Shown: positions 22,616 through 33,968 of the stretch, one piece after another
Position numbering within the stretch: position 1 is the first letter of the stretch
Layout: the number at the start of each line of letters is the position of its first letter
From: Anthonomus grandis grandis
Lineage: Eukaryota > Arthropoda > Insecta > Coleoptera > Curculionidae
DNA: 64,000 nt
Assembly (NCBI RefSeq): GCF_022605725.1
Contig: NC_065557.1
Coordinates: forward strand, 22,323,256 to 22,387,255
Direction of reading: 5' to 3'
The notes under the pieces: generated by a model
The model's database searches: none
What the model saw: the letters and a program-made list of their open reading frames with translations, nothing else
Told to the model about the DNA's origin: nothing
Translations under genes and position numbers: made by a program

Positions 22616-23547
22616 CTTGGCTTCAAATCCGCTTCATGTTATGTATATATCTGTTATATAATTTTTTTAAAAGGAGTTAGGATAGAAAGGATTTACTTTT
22701 TTATAAGATTTAAATTATGATTATATGTATTGTATTATTTATTTATGAAGTAATATTTTTCATCATACTTCTACACGGCTTTGACTCTTTTCTGATATTT
22801 TTTAAACGAAAAATTCCCATTTATAAAAAAGGATCATTCTACACATTTGATATATAATTACCTTTAAGTTACTATTTTCAAACATAAACTTTACGGAAAA
22901 GTTACTTTTTTAATATAGGATGATTTAACTTTTAAAACTTTGTTCCATTATATAATAAGAATATAATTAAATTTTGATATTTTGTGTAAGTAGAAGGTAA
23001 GTCTTAAATAAATGTAACAAGTTCTAATTTCGTTTATGTTTAAATTTATGTTTTTTTATCATTCGGTATTTTTTTATAATATAATGACGCAAGTAATTTG
23101 GTTTTTCAAAGATTAGGAGATTGTGTTTCAATGTGGAAACTATCTTTGTTTATTATAGTATACTTAACTAAAAAACTAATAGGAATTTTTTTAATAAAAT
23201 CTTAAAAATAGAAAGCATCACTTTCTTTGGAATAATATTTAAATATTAGATCAGCATTTACCTTAGGACAAGCAGATTTTAAATTAAACAACTCTTTTCC
23301 AAAATGTCTTACAAATAAATCTTTTAGTAACAATTTAAAATAGTGGATACTGCAGACAAGTCTTGAAGCCAAACTTTGAAAGAAGTTCAGGAGAGTTAAC
23401 CTGGTTATTTCATGATTTGAAAAATAAAACATATGCATTAAAACTAAGCGTTTAATTGACTATAATCCTGAAGTCACCAGAATTGGAAAAGGTTTTATGC
23501 ATAATACAATCATAATAATTGTATTCATGCTTCAAAACTAATAATAT
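22616..23547. other. AT-rich DNA, no gene
   Basis: No supportable coding frame. The frame at 23202-23438 (minus) is Phe/Leu-rich with no recognisable domain and is taken as chance. Confidence 0.5.
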
Positions 23548-24215
23548 TAATAATAATAATAATAATAATATGTCTTTATTAAAAAAAAGCAATATTAATC
23601 TTACAATATTACTTAAAGCTACTCTTTAACTCTTAACCTTCCTAACATTCACAGTTTGAATGGAGAAAACGAGAAAAAAAAACAAAAGAAAAGAAATAAG
23701 TATATATAAAGTATTTATCACACTAGACTATATTTTGGATTGATTTAAAAACAAAAGTTTACAATATTTCCTATATACATTTAACGAAGTATTAAATATT
23801 GGTTTATAAGTATTAAAGAACTTAACGGCATTATAAGTAAAAGATCGCTCGAACAGAGCCATGGAATGGTGCGGCATGGTCAAGATATTGTATCTAATAT
23901 TTCGTGTGTGAACCTGGTTTCTTGGTATTAACTTTTCAAAAAGATATTCAGGTCTTTGACTAACATATAATCAATAAAGAAAAGCAGAAGTGAAGAATTT
24001 AAATAGATAAGGTAGCGTTAACCACCTCAACTGAAATATAGAGTCTGATACATAATTAAACTTTCCGAGGTTAAAAATAAATCTACAGGAAGTATTCTGC
24101 ACGCGTTGCAGGCGATAACGATTTATTTAGTCTAAGCAAGGATAATAAACTATAAGGCAGTAATTTAAAATAGATAAAACAAGAGCCACTACGAGTTTAT
24201 TCCTAGTTTTAAAAT

Positions 24216-25641
24216 TTAAAATGTGTTTAGTGGCATAAAGCATACGCATGCGTAAATAACACCCTGTAGAAGAGTATTAACATATTCCTTAAACCTTAAA
24301 GAATTGTCTATTTTAAGTCCCAGAACCTTCACAGTATCAGAGAATAAAATAGTTTCGTTATCCAATTGAATGTGAATAGTTTCCATTATATTTTTATGTG
24401 ATCCTCGTTTTGAAAACATAATCATTTTTGTTTTATTAGCATTAATAAAACAAAATTTTCTTTTAAAAATTAATTTATTACATTTAGATCAGCGTTAATA
24501 GTATCAGCCACGTTATCAAAATTAGCAGAGTCAAAATAATGTATGTATTGAGTGTCATCAGCATGATGATGTATTTCAGAATCTTCAACTAGACCGGGTA
24601 AATCTGAAGTATATAATATAAGAAATAATAATGGGCCTAGGATCGACCCTTGTGGGACACCAGAAATAATATTTTTCGAAACATAATATTCATTATTTCC
24701 CTCACTTTCTGGGTTCTACGCCATAAGTATGTTTTAAAAAAGGACAAAACAACCTCACTACAGCCATAATATTTCAGTTTCGCTACAAACAAATCATGAT
24801 CGATGACATCAAATGCTTTCGAGAAATCAAGAGCTATAATAATGGCTGAAACCTTTTTGTCAAGAGCTCGCATGATATTATCAGTGACGTTTAGAAGTGA
24901 ACTAGCTGTACTATGATGTTTTCTAAAACCAGATTGATGAGAAGGGAGGATATTATTTGACATTAAAAATGATGATAGCTGCATATAGACTATTCTTTCG
25001 AGAACTTTGGAGATTACGGGAAGCAAACTTATCGGACGCAAATCTTGAACACTTTCAGGACTGGAGGATTTGGGAATCGGACATACCACTGACTCATGCC
25101 AGGCCCTAGGAAAATATCCTACCTCCAAACAGCAATTTATAATATGAGTGACATGATCGAATATATCAGGGAGACATAAATGTAACATACGTCGAGTTAT
25201 GTTATTCACACCAGAGGCATTGGACCTAATATTTTTTATAGTTTTATCGACAGTATTTTGGTCTACTAAAGAAAAATGAAAATTATCCTCAGTAAATTTA
25301 TTACTGGAGTAGAAGTTAATTTTGTTTACACATTTATCAGATTTATTAAAGACGCTTAGAAAAAAATCATTTATTTGATTTGGATTAGATATATTAAATG
25401 GCAGCTCGTTATTATTCTTGGTTGTTTTATTATTTAAAGTTTCTAGACCTTTCCAAAGTTTTTTACCAGTTTTGTCACTCTCCAAACTTGCAAGATATGC
25501 AGCTTTTTCTCGTCTTATTGATGCCAACGCAAAATTACGATACTCCGTGTAATATCTCCAATTTTCTAAACACTTGTGATTTTTGTATTTAGTCAAAGCC
25601 TTATCACGTTCCTTTAAAATAAGTCTTAAGGTGTCTGTCAA
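24216..25641 (-). pseudogene. LINE ORF2 reverse transcriptase domain (left copy)
   Basis: The 25641-24637 frame (334 codons) begins MTDTLRLILKERDKALTKYK. It carries LRPISLLPVISKVLERIV, SGFRKHHSTASSLLNVTDNI and IIIALDFSKAFDVIDHDLF. After a frame change near 24680 the RT continues with GVPQGSILGPLLF and HHADDTQYIHYF, the catalytic Asp pair, with His in place of the usual aromatic residue before ADD. The thumb region follows in the 24425-24216 frame (SDTVKVLGLKIDNSLRF). RT motifs are complete apart from the breaks. It would reverse-transcribe the element RNA at a nicked target. Confidence 0.88.
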
Positions 25642-26306
25642 CTAGGCTTTTTACTAACTCTTATAGTTCTGTAGGGTGCATGAATATTAAATAAACAATT
25701 AATATTTTGTTCTAAATATTTAACTTTTTTATTTATGTCCTCAAGATAATAAATATTATCCCAGTAAATATGTGAAAAATCGATCCTAAAATATATCTCA
25801 TTGAAATATTTAAAATTGCGGGTGGTTATAAATTTTTGTTTTTGTCTTTTAACTACTAATTTTAAAGTGAAAAAAGGTATTTGATTGTGATCACTTAAAC
25901 CTGAAACAACGGTGCCACTTTTATGACAAATATCTTTAGTATTGATAAAAATGGTATCTAAGCATGTTGCAGTAGTATTTGTTATATGAGCTGGTTCATT
26001 TATTAATTTTATGTACCCAAAAAAGTTAAGCATAGAATATAATGAATTAGGTTTTAACATATCAATATTTAGATCTCCGAGAATTACTGAATAATCATAA
26101 GTCACTAAAAGATGTGGAACAACTTCTTCCAGGAAATTTATAATTTCAAACGCTTTCGATGTAGGGGGCATGTATATTATAAGTATTGCAATATTGTGTA
26201 TACCAATTTTAACAATTAGGAGCATAAAATCCGGAAAACTTGGCAATAAAGATCTAATATTTAAATTGGCTATATTTAAATAAGAATTTAATTGTTTGTT
26301 AGCCAT
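25638..26306 (-). pseudogene. LINE ORF2 endonuclease domain with internal deletion (left copy)
   Basis: The frame starts MANKQLNSYLNIANLNIRSL, matching the N-terminal motif of APE-type endonucleases. It then jumps at about residue 27 directly to LLIVKIGIHNIAILIIYMPP. The right copy has about 65-70 extra residues here, including the SEMW motif with the metal-binding Glu, so this copy lacks a catalytic element. The rest is present: ILGDLNIDML, TCLDTIF and GLSDHNQIPF (terminal His). It ends where the RT frame begins, in a different frame. Confidence 0.88.
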
Positions 26307-26382
26307 TTCTTATAAATTATAGATATTAAGTAAACTATATAAAAAAAACAATAAAAATAGCTATTTATCCCAGTAAAAAAAG

Positions 26383-27604
26383 TTATTCGTAATTAATTTG
26401 AGATCCAAGCTTTAAAAGATATTTCTGATAGGAAAGACAATTTTTATCAAAGCTATAGTGGTTAGTAGAGATAGACTTTACATTATGTTTGTTATGAGAA
26501 CCTAATTTAACACAATTAATACACATTTTTTCTTCAGAAATACATTCTTTTAATTTATGATTTTTTCCGCATTTGGGACAAGTGTCTTTTTGTTCGCGAC
26601 AGTCTTTTACGGTGTGACCATATGCACAACATCGAAAACATTTAATAACACGCAGATAGTCCTCCACAACTGACTTGCTCCATCCCACATAAACCGATCC
26701 TATTCCTAGAAGGCGCTTACGAAGTGCCAGGGAAACTTCAATCACAAGGTCAATTTTGTTATTGCGTTGCTTTAACTCGGTAATATATTTGATTTCAGAT
26801 GCTAAATCTGAGATATCTGAGATTTAAAGACGTTATATTGCCTATTATTTGGTCCAGTGTATCTATCCCTTCTAAACGCACTCCCTTTATGATTAATCTT
26901 GGATTAAATTTTTTAGCTTGATCAATATTATATTTTTTGCCCATTTTTACAATTAAACTAGTTTTTAACGTTTGCAGCGATCTGTTGTCTTGACAGTGTT
27001 CTGCAACTCCGCCACGAATTTTCGTTGTATTGTTTATGCAAGCTTTAATCTGACCCGGATTAACGGAATGTGTAATGTCATTTAAAACATCATCCTGCTT
27101 GGTATTCTCGTTGTTACTTTTACCAATTAAGACAAAAGAATTTGCTTTAACGACATCGCTATATTTGTTGTTAGGTGGTTTATTAGAAGTGCTTCTATTA
27201 TTAGGTAATAATTTAGTTTTAAAGCTATTATTTTCATTACTCTCAAGGGAATCTAAAATTGTTTTCTGCAAGTTAATGATATAATGAATTAATAATTCAG
27301 AGTTTTTTAATAATCTATTCGTTAACTCAAACTCCTGCTGCAAACAGGAAACCTTCATTTCCAAAATAGTATTTTGAGTATCGACTTCGTTGCCCTTAAA
27401 AGCCTTTGTAACATTTTCATTATATTTTTTGCACAGCCAATGTAGGTTTGGTGTATCAACAACAATTTTTAACCATGAATCCTTAATACCAGAACATTGC
27501 GCGTGAGACTTAGCCGAACAACCTCTGCATTTAATCTGCTTTTTATTAACAATAAAATTGTCGCTACACTCGCAGCATGTATCCACATATACATACGGAG
27601 CCAT
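26383..27604 (-). pseudogene. LINE ORF1: PHD-like finger and CCHC knuckles (left copy)
   Basis: The 27604-26795 frame (269 codons) begins MAPYVYVDTCCECSDNFIVN. It has a Cys/His cluster like a PHD finger (C-x2-C ... CRGCSAKSHAQC ... HWLC) in residues 1-60, followed by a Lys/Asn-rich, partly helical region. The frame then breaks near 26790. The second frame, 26745-26383, holds three zinc knuckles: CFRCCAYGHTVKDC, CPKCGKNHKLKEC and CINCVKLGSHNKHN. ORF1 proteins bind element RNA and act as chaperones in the RNP. The same break is in both copies, so it predates the duplication or is an original overlap of frames. Confidence 0.85.
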
Positions 27605-28636
27605 ATTGAGCTCTCTTTAATGCAAGGAAATTGAGCACAATCTGGCAACGTTGCAAGGCGATCACCAAAAGTTTCGCTGCACAGTAAGCAGTGGAAATCG
27701 GAATCCGAGATAATTGTTATAACAAATATGCATGAACAACGGCAAAAAAAAAGTAAACATGCAAATAAGCACTTACTGTTTCACAAGTAAAAACATAATA
27801 ATGGAACTTGCCTTCAATAGCCGGTAAAGATTGCACTATAAATATTAACAGAATATCCTTTTTACTTATTAAACTTTGCAAAAAACTCTGCTTTTAAACA
27901 TTTTCAAGGAGTAAATAATATTTTGATGTTTTACGATCACCAGCGTTGCCGACTCTTCTTGATTATTCAAAAGTAAATAGACACAGCTATTTACGTCTTA
28001 CACTGTATGCTTAGAGGTAATTCTTTAGTTATACACTAGTTAGAGATTGAAGACAGGCAATATCTTTGATCATCTATTATACACTTAATATTACATTATA
28101 TCACAAACACTTTAATATTATTCACAAACAAGAGACATCCGCTAGAGATACTGGAGATTGATTAAAAAGATGAAAAAAAGATGCTAACTTAGGACGTCAA
28201 ATTTAATGTTGCGTACTACTTTTACGGAAAACCTATCTCAAATAAAGACAATTTTTACAAGATTTGTTTGGAAGCCCGACGGCTTGTCAGCGAAAGTACC
28301 AGTATGACTGAAAAATTAATTATTAGACATATAATCGCCTCCAAAAATGTGTGTGCAATATTTTTAAGCCAGCAGTTTCTAGAACGGTAATGTAAACAAA
28401 CATAGATTAGCAATTGGCTGTAGCCTTTTTAAAGCTTCTTGACATATAATATCCCGGCCAGAATGCAAAACAGTATATTCTAAAAATACGGTGGGCGAAT
28501 TTGCAATGAAAAACTAGCAAGAGTGTCAAGAATAAACCAATATGGTTTCACTCTCAAAATCCCTTCTCCATCCAGCATTGGGCTGCAAGCAAGCGCAACA
28601 TGTACCATGTACCTGTATAATTTGAGATTTGTTTAT

Positions 28637-28656
28637 ATTTAAATTATAAACAAATT
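28637..28656. other. Spacer at the centre of the large palindrome
   Basis: Twenty AT-only bases separate the two inverted arms. The spacer repeats a TATAAACAAAT-type motif from the adjacent arms. Both arms begin at the same base of the element's 5' end (AATTTGAGATTTG). Confidence 0.85.
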
Positions 28657-29688
28657 ATAAACAAATCTCAAATTATACAGGTACATGGTGCATGTTGCGC
28701 TTGCTTGCAGCCCAATGCTGGATGGAGAAGGGATTTTGAGAGTGAAACCATATTGGTTTATTGTTGACACTCTTGCTAGTTTTTCATTGCAAATTCGCCC
28801 ACCGTATTTTTAGAATATACTGTTTTGCATTCTGACCGGGATATTATATGTCAAGAAGCTTTAAAAAGGCTACAGCCAATTGCTAATCTATGTTTGTTTA
28901 CATTACCGTTCTAGAAACTGCTGGCTTAAAAATATTGCACACACATTTTTGGAGGCGATTAAATGTCTAATAATTAATTTTTCAGTCATACTGGTACTTT
29001 CGCTGACAAGCCGTCGGGCTTCCAAACAAATCTTGTAAAAATTGTCTTTATTTGAGATAGGTTTTCCGTAAAAGTAGTACGCAACATTAAATTTGGCGTC
29101 CTAAGTTAGCATCTTTTTTTCATCTTTTTAATCAATCTCCAGTATCTCTAGCGGATGTCTCTTGTTTGTGAATAATATTAAAGTGTTTGTGATATAATGT
29201 AATATTAAGTGTATAATAGATGATCAAAGATATTGCCTGTCTTTAATCTCTAACTAGTGTATAACTAAAGAATTACCTCTAAGCATACAGTGTAAGACGT
29301 AAATAGCTGTGTCTATTTACTTTTGAATAATCAAGAAGAGTCGGCAACGCTGGTGATCGTAAAACATCAAAATATTATTTACTCCTTGAAAATGTTTAAA
29401 AGCAGAGTTTTTTGCAAAGTTTAATAAGTAAAAAGGATATTCTGTTAATATTTATAGTGCAATCTTTACCGGCTATTGAAGGCAAGTTCCATTATTATGT
29501 TTTTACTTGTGAAACAGTAAGTGCTTATTTGCATGTTTACTTTTTTTTTGCCGTTGTTCATGCATATTTGTTATAACAATTATCTCGGATTCCGATTTCC
29601 ACTGCTTACTGTGCAGCGAAACTTTTGGTGATCGCCTTGCAACGTTGCCAGATTGTGCTCAATTTCCTTGCATTAAAGAGAGCTCAAT

Positions 29689-30910
29689 ATGGCTCCGTAT
29701 GTATATGTGGATACATGCTGCGAGTGTAGCGACAATTTTATTGTTAATAAAAAGCAGATTAAATGCAGAGGTTGTTCGGCTAAGTCTCACGCGCAATGCT
29801 CTGGTATTAAGGATTCATGGTTAAAAATTGTTGTTGATACACCAAACCTACATTGGCTGTGCAAAAAATATAATGAAAATGTTACAAAGGCTTTTAAGGG
29901 CAACGAAGTCGATACTCAAAATACTATTTTGGAAATGAAGGTTTCCTGTTTGCAGCAGGAGTTTGAGTTAACGAATAGATTATTAAAAAACTCTGAATTA
30001 TTAATTCATTATATCATTAACTTGCAGAAAACAATTTTAGATTCCCTTGAGAGTAATGAAAATAATAGCTTGAAAACTAAATTATTACCTAATAATAGAA
30101 GCACTTCTAATAAACCACCTAACAACAAATATAGCGATGTCGTTAAAGCAAATTCTTTTGTCTTAATTGGTAAAAGTAACAACGAGAATACCAAGCAGGA
30201 TGATGTTTTAAATGACATTACACATTCCGTTAATCCGGGTCAGATTAAAGCTTGCATAAACAATACAACGAAAATTCGTGGCGGAGTTGCAGAACACTGT
30301 CAAGACAACAGATCGCTGCAAACGTTAAAAACTAGTTTAATTGTAAAAATGGGCAAAAAATATAATATTGATCAAGCTAAAAAATTTAATCCAAGATTAA
30401 TCATAAAGGGAGTGCGTTTAGAAGGGATAGATACACTGGACCAAATAATAGGCAATATAACGTCTTTAAATCTCAGATATCTCAGATTTAGCATCTGAAA
30501 TCAAATATATTACCGAGTTAAAGCAACGCAATAACAAAATTGACCTTGTGATTGATGTTTCCCCGGCACTTCGTAAGCGCCTTCTAGGAATAGGATCGGT
30601 TTATGTGGGATGGAGCAAGTCAGTTGTGGAGGACTATCTGCGTGTTATTAAATGTTTTCGATGTTGTGCATATGGTCACACCGTAAAAGACTGTCGCGAA
30701 CAAAAAGACACTTGTCCCAAATGCGGAAAAAATCATAAATTGAAAGAATGTATTTCTGAAGAAAAAATGTGTATTAATTGTGTTAAATTAGGTTCTCATA
30801 ACAAACATAATGTAAAGTCTATCTCTACTAACCACTATAGCTTTGATAAAAATTGTCTTTCCTATCAGAAATATCTTTTAAAGCTTGGATCTCAAATTAA
30901 TTACGAATAA
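29689..30910 (+). pseudogene. LINE ORF1 (right copy)
   Basis: Two frames, 29689-30498 and 30548-30910, equivalent to the left copy and broken at the same place. The first differs from the left copy at only one residue (a Leu in place of Phe at 127). The second begins MIDVSPAL rather than MIEVSLAL. PHD-like finger and three zinc knuckles are intact. Confidence 0.88.
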
Positions 30911-30987
30911 CTTTTTTTACTGGGATAAATAGCTATTTTTATTGTTTTTTTTATATAGTTTACTTTATATCTATAATTTATAAGAAA

Positions 30988-31865
30988 TGGCTAACAAACA
31001 ATTAAATTCTTATTTAAATATAGCCAATTTAAATATTAAATCTTTATTGCCAAGTTTTTCGGATTTTCTCAATTTTGTAAACAATAAATATGATATTTTG
31101 GGTATGAGTGAAATGTGGCTGAATGAAAATATATGAAGCAGTGCGGTTTCTATGCCAGGTTATAATTTTTTTAGAAAGGATAGATTAGACATAGTTGGGA
31201 GTGGTGTTGGCATCTATGTAAGGTCAATGTTTTAGTGCAAAATTGTAAATATTAATGTTAATAATGTAAACTTTGAATTTATGCTCCTAAATGTTAAAAT
31301 TTGTATACACAATATTGCAATACTTATAATATACAAGCCCCCTAAATTGAAAGCGTTTGAAATTATAAATTTCCTGGAAGAAGTTGTTCCACATCTTTTA
31401 GTGACTTATGTTTATTCAGTAATTCTCGGAGATCTAAATATTGATATGTTAAAACCTAATTCATTATATTCTATGCTTAACTTTTTTGGGTACATAAAAT
31501 TAATAAATGAACCAGCTCATATAACAAATACTACTGCAACATGCTTAGATACCATTTTTATCAATAGTAAAGATATTTGTCATAAAAGTGGCACCGTTGT
31601 TTCAGGTTTAAGTGATCACAATCAAATACCTTTTTTCACTTTAAAATTAGTAGTTAAAAGACAAAAACAAAAATTTATAACCACCCGCAATTTTAAATAT
31701 TTCAATGAGATATATTTTAGGATCGATTTATCACATATTTACTGGGATAATATTTATTATCTTGACATAAATAAAAAAGTTAAATATTTAGAACAAAATA
31801 TTAATTGTTTATTTAATATTCATGCACCCTACAGAACTATAAGAGTTAGTAAAAAGCCTGGTTGA
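30988..31865 (+). pseudogene. LINE ORF2 endonuclease (right copy)
   Basis: Starting at MANKQLNSYLNIANLNIKSL (about 30988), it keeps the part deleted in the left copy: DILGMSEMWLNENI with the metal-binding Glu. It carries stops at about 31135 and 31234. It then continues in frame from 31281 with NIAILIIYKPP, ILGDLNIDML, TCLDTIF and GLSDHNQIPF. It ends at the RT junction. The full endonuclease outline is therefore visible but interrupted. Confidence 0.85.
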
Positions 31866-31891
31866 CAGACACCTTAAGACTTATTTTAAAG

Positions 31892-32806
31892 AATTCCAGC
31901 TTTGAATATTCAAAGCTGATACAAAAGCTCAAGTTGTTTTCGAGATATCCGACAGAAAAACGGGGAATCTGGGGTTTTTTAGAGAGCTTATCCATATCCA
32001 TCGATCCACTTTATATCATAAAATTATATAAAATCATATTTCTTATACCCAAAAATCTCCAATTCCCAGTTTTTATGTCAATATCTCAAAAAAAAATTGA
32101 GCTATAGAGAAAAAAACAAAGGTGAAAATTAAATTTTAACATTCTGTTTCTTGATTATGAGGGACATTTTACTAAAGCATATTCTGAGCTTAAATATGCT
32201 TTAGTAAAATGTTATTGATGAATTGAATACATTGATATTTTTATAAATTTAACCTAGAATTGCTTTTTGGCGGATTCAATACGGACCACCTAGTATATAT
32301 TATTCTTTTTTATATAATTTTATTTCTACTTAAAATTATGCAAATAAGTGATAAACCCGATAAAAAAAATTAAACTCAGCATATTAAAATCTTAAATTTT
32401 TTCTTTCGTATTAAAATATACGTTTATGCAAAATTTGTTTAGCATCTTGAAAAATAAAAACACAGCTAATTTTCGCCGCTAATCTGCTTGTAAAACCATA
32501 TACTTAAACCAGCACCACATGATATTCTAAAGTTGAAAGCATATTAAAGTTCTCCATGTCATATTGGTTCACACCCAACATTCGGTTGGCAAACTTATAC
32601 GCTATAAAGCATCATTCCGAGATTAGATCTAGAATCTCTGTCTTTAGCGTTCTTGATTTTAGCGCTCAAAATAATATTTTCCTTGCTATCTTTCTAAATG
32701 AAACATCTGTTATATACTTTTGATATATTTTTAAGTTAATTTCATTATTGAAGTACGTATAGTTTAATAAACCAAAAATATAAAATAACAGTAGTAATGA
32801 TATTAA

Positions 32807-32837
<31 letters not shown>

Positions 32838-32850
32838 AGCTTTTTGTTTT
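31892..32850. other. AT-rich DNA: 22-base palindrome, possible MITE end, (AAT)n tract
   Basis: No gene. A perfect 22-base palindrome lies at 31897-31918, directly after the LINE arm ends. A TAGTATATA-type terminus near 32290 could end a small DNA element. (AAT)n simple repeat at 32803-32838 precedes the BEL/Pao relic. Confidence 0.5.
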
Positions 32851-33395
32851 AAAGTTTGTTAAAAAGATCCATTTTGTCAATAGCATGCCAAGTCTTTGAT
32901 CCTTTGGGCTTAGTAGGTCCCATCATAATTAAGGCCAAACTTATAATTCAAGAGTTGTGGAAGGTCAAGATTGGTTGGGAGGATAAACTCCCGGATGAAA
33001 TACTAAAAATATGGTCAGACTTTTAAGAAGATTTGGGTTAGATTAACAACATAAGAATCCCAAGGCAGCCTATTTTTTTGGAGTATGTAATCTTGGTCCA
33101 CGAATTTAGTGATGCTTTTGAAAGAGCTTATGGAGCTTGCTTGTACATTCGTTGTATTATGCCCTGCAAATTGATTATTACTAATCTGTTCTGCACAAAA
33201 TCGAGAGTTGCACCCATAAAACAGATTACTTTGCCGCGTTTAGAACTGTGTGGTTCTCTTTTATGGGCAAATGTGTACAATAAAACAAAAGACTCACTGG
33301 AATTACAATTTAATAAGGTATACTTTTGAGACAGATTCCCTTTTTTGTTAAAAAGATCTTCTTTTAGAACAATCTGTAAAGTTTTAGCGTATATA
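32851..33395 (+). pseudogene. BEL/Pao Pol fragment: end of RT and RNase H
   Basis: Reads CQVFDPLGLVGPIIIKAKLI and IQELWKVKIGWEDKLPDEIL, then a stop near 33026, then the RNase H part: VHEFSDAFERAYGACLYIR (equivalent of GFCDSSEKAYAAA in the better copy), SRVAPIKQITLPRLELCG, and a second stop near 33330. A further stretch FRTICKVLAYI runs into the TA insertion site of the DNA transposon. This fragment pairs with 35868 onwards (LRFIS), showing that the two were continuous. Confidence 0.85.
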
Positions 33396-33968
33396 CAGGG
33401 TGTCCCAAAATTAGTGGACGAAACGCGAATCCTGTATTCTTTGGTGAAAAATAACCTCACTTTTTCCTATAAACATATATCGGCAAACGCCCGCCAAGGG
33501 AGGTTCGCCCCTTTTAAAGGGGGCACCTGAAGATGGTTTTTTCCACTTATTTTCGAAACGGGTAAATATAAAAATTTTAAATTTTGGTATTCTCCCAATT
33601 TTGATATGCTGAATTTAGTTGTCATTTCATAATTTTCATTACTTAGTCAGGTGCGTATCATTTAGGGGGTGAGCCTAAATAAATACCTAAAAAAAATTGT
33701 GTGCAAAGTTTTTGTTTTTCCTTTAAATTTTAAAAATTTGAAGCTTTTTACGTAAAAAAGTACCTCTTGGTCAATAACTCTACGAGTTACCATTTTCGAG
33801 AAAAACGCATTTAAAAATAACGCTGCATAGTATTATTTTCACTACCAATTTTTATGAAAACTTAGTAGCAGGCTTTGGAAAAAATTGACACACTGCATAA
33901 TGACATTAACATTTGTTTTAATTGATTAGTTGTCATTTAGCATTCAAATTGTTAATATCTTTTTAACT

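Larger units (their letters stand above)
23550..28636 (-). mobile_element. CR1/Jockey-group LINE (left copy of a head-to-head pair)
   Basis: Read on the minus strand: 5' UTR (28636-27605), ORF1 with PHD-like and CCHC fingers, ORF2 with endonuclease and reverse transcriptase, and a 3' end at (AAT)n, 23550-23571, with an AATAAA signal just before it. The 5' three fifths (25612-28636) is an inverted copy of 28657-31891. Lesions: a frame break splitting ORF1 near 26770; a deletion of about 200 bp in the endonuclease near 26230; frame breaks between endonuclease and RT and in the RT near 24670. No target duplication can be checked because the 5' end meets the second copy. Confidence 0.9.
28657..31891 (+). 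mobile_element. Second copy of the same LINE, inverted and missing its 3' half
   Basis: 3,235 bp on the plus strand, closely matching the reverse complement of 25612-28636 apart from about 200 bp of endonuclease that only this copy retains and scattered substitutions. It runs from the shared 5' end through ORF1 and the endonuclease and ends abruptly at the tenth codon of the RT frame (MTDTLRLILK, 31862-31891), where similarity stops. It has no RT and no 3' tail. Loss of the 3' half is not what target-primed reverse transcription produces. Confidence 0.92.

Noticed and set aside
23202..23438. 78-codon minus-strand frame
   Set aside because: No recognisable domain, composition typical of AT-rich noise.
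23550..31891. A CRISPR-like or toxin-antitoxin palindromic system
   Set aside because: The palindrome is fully explained by two inverted LINE copies; no repeat-spacer array exists anywhere in the window.
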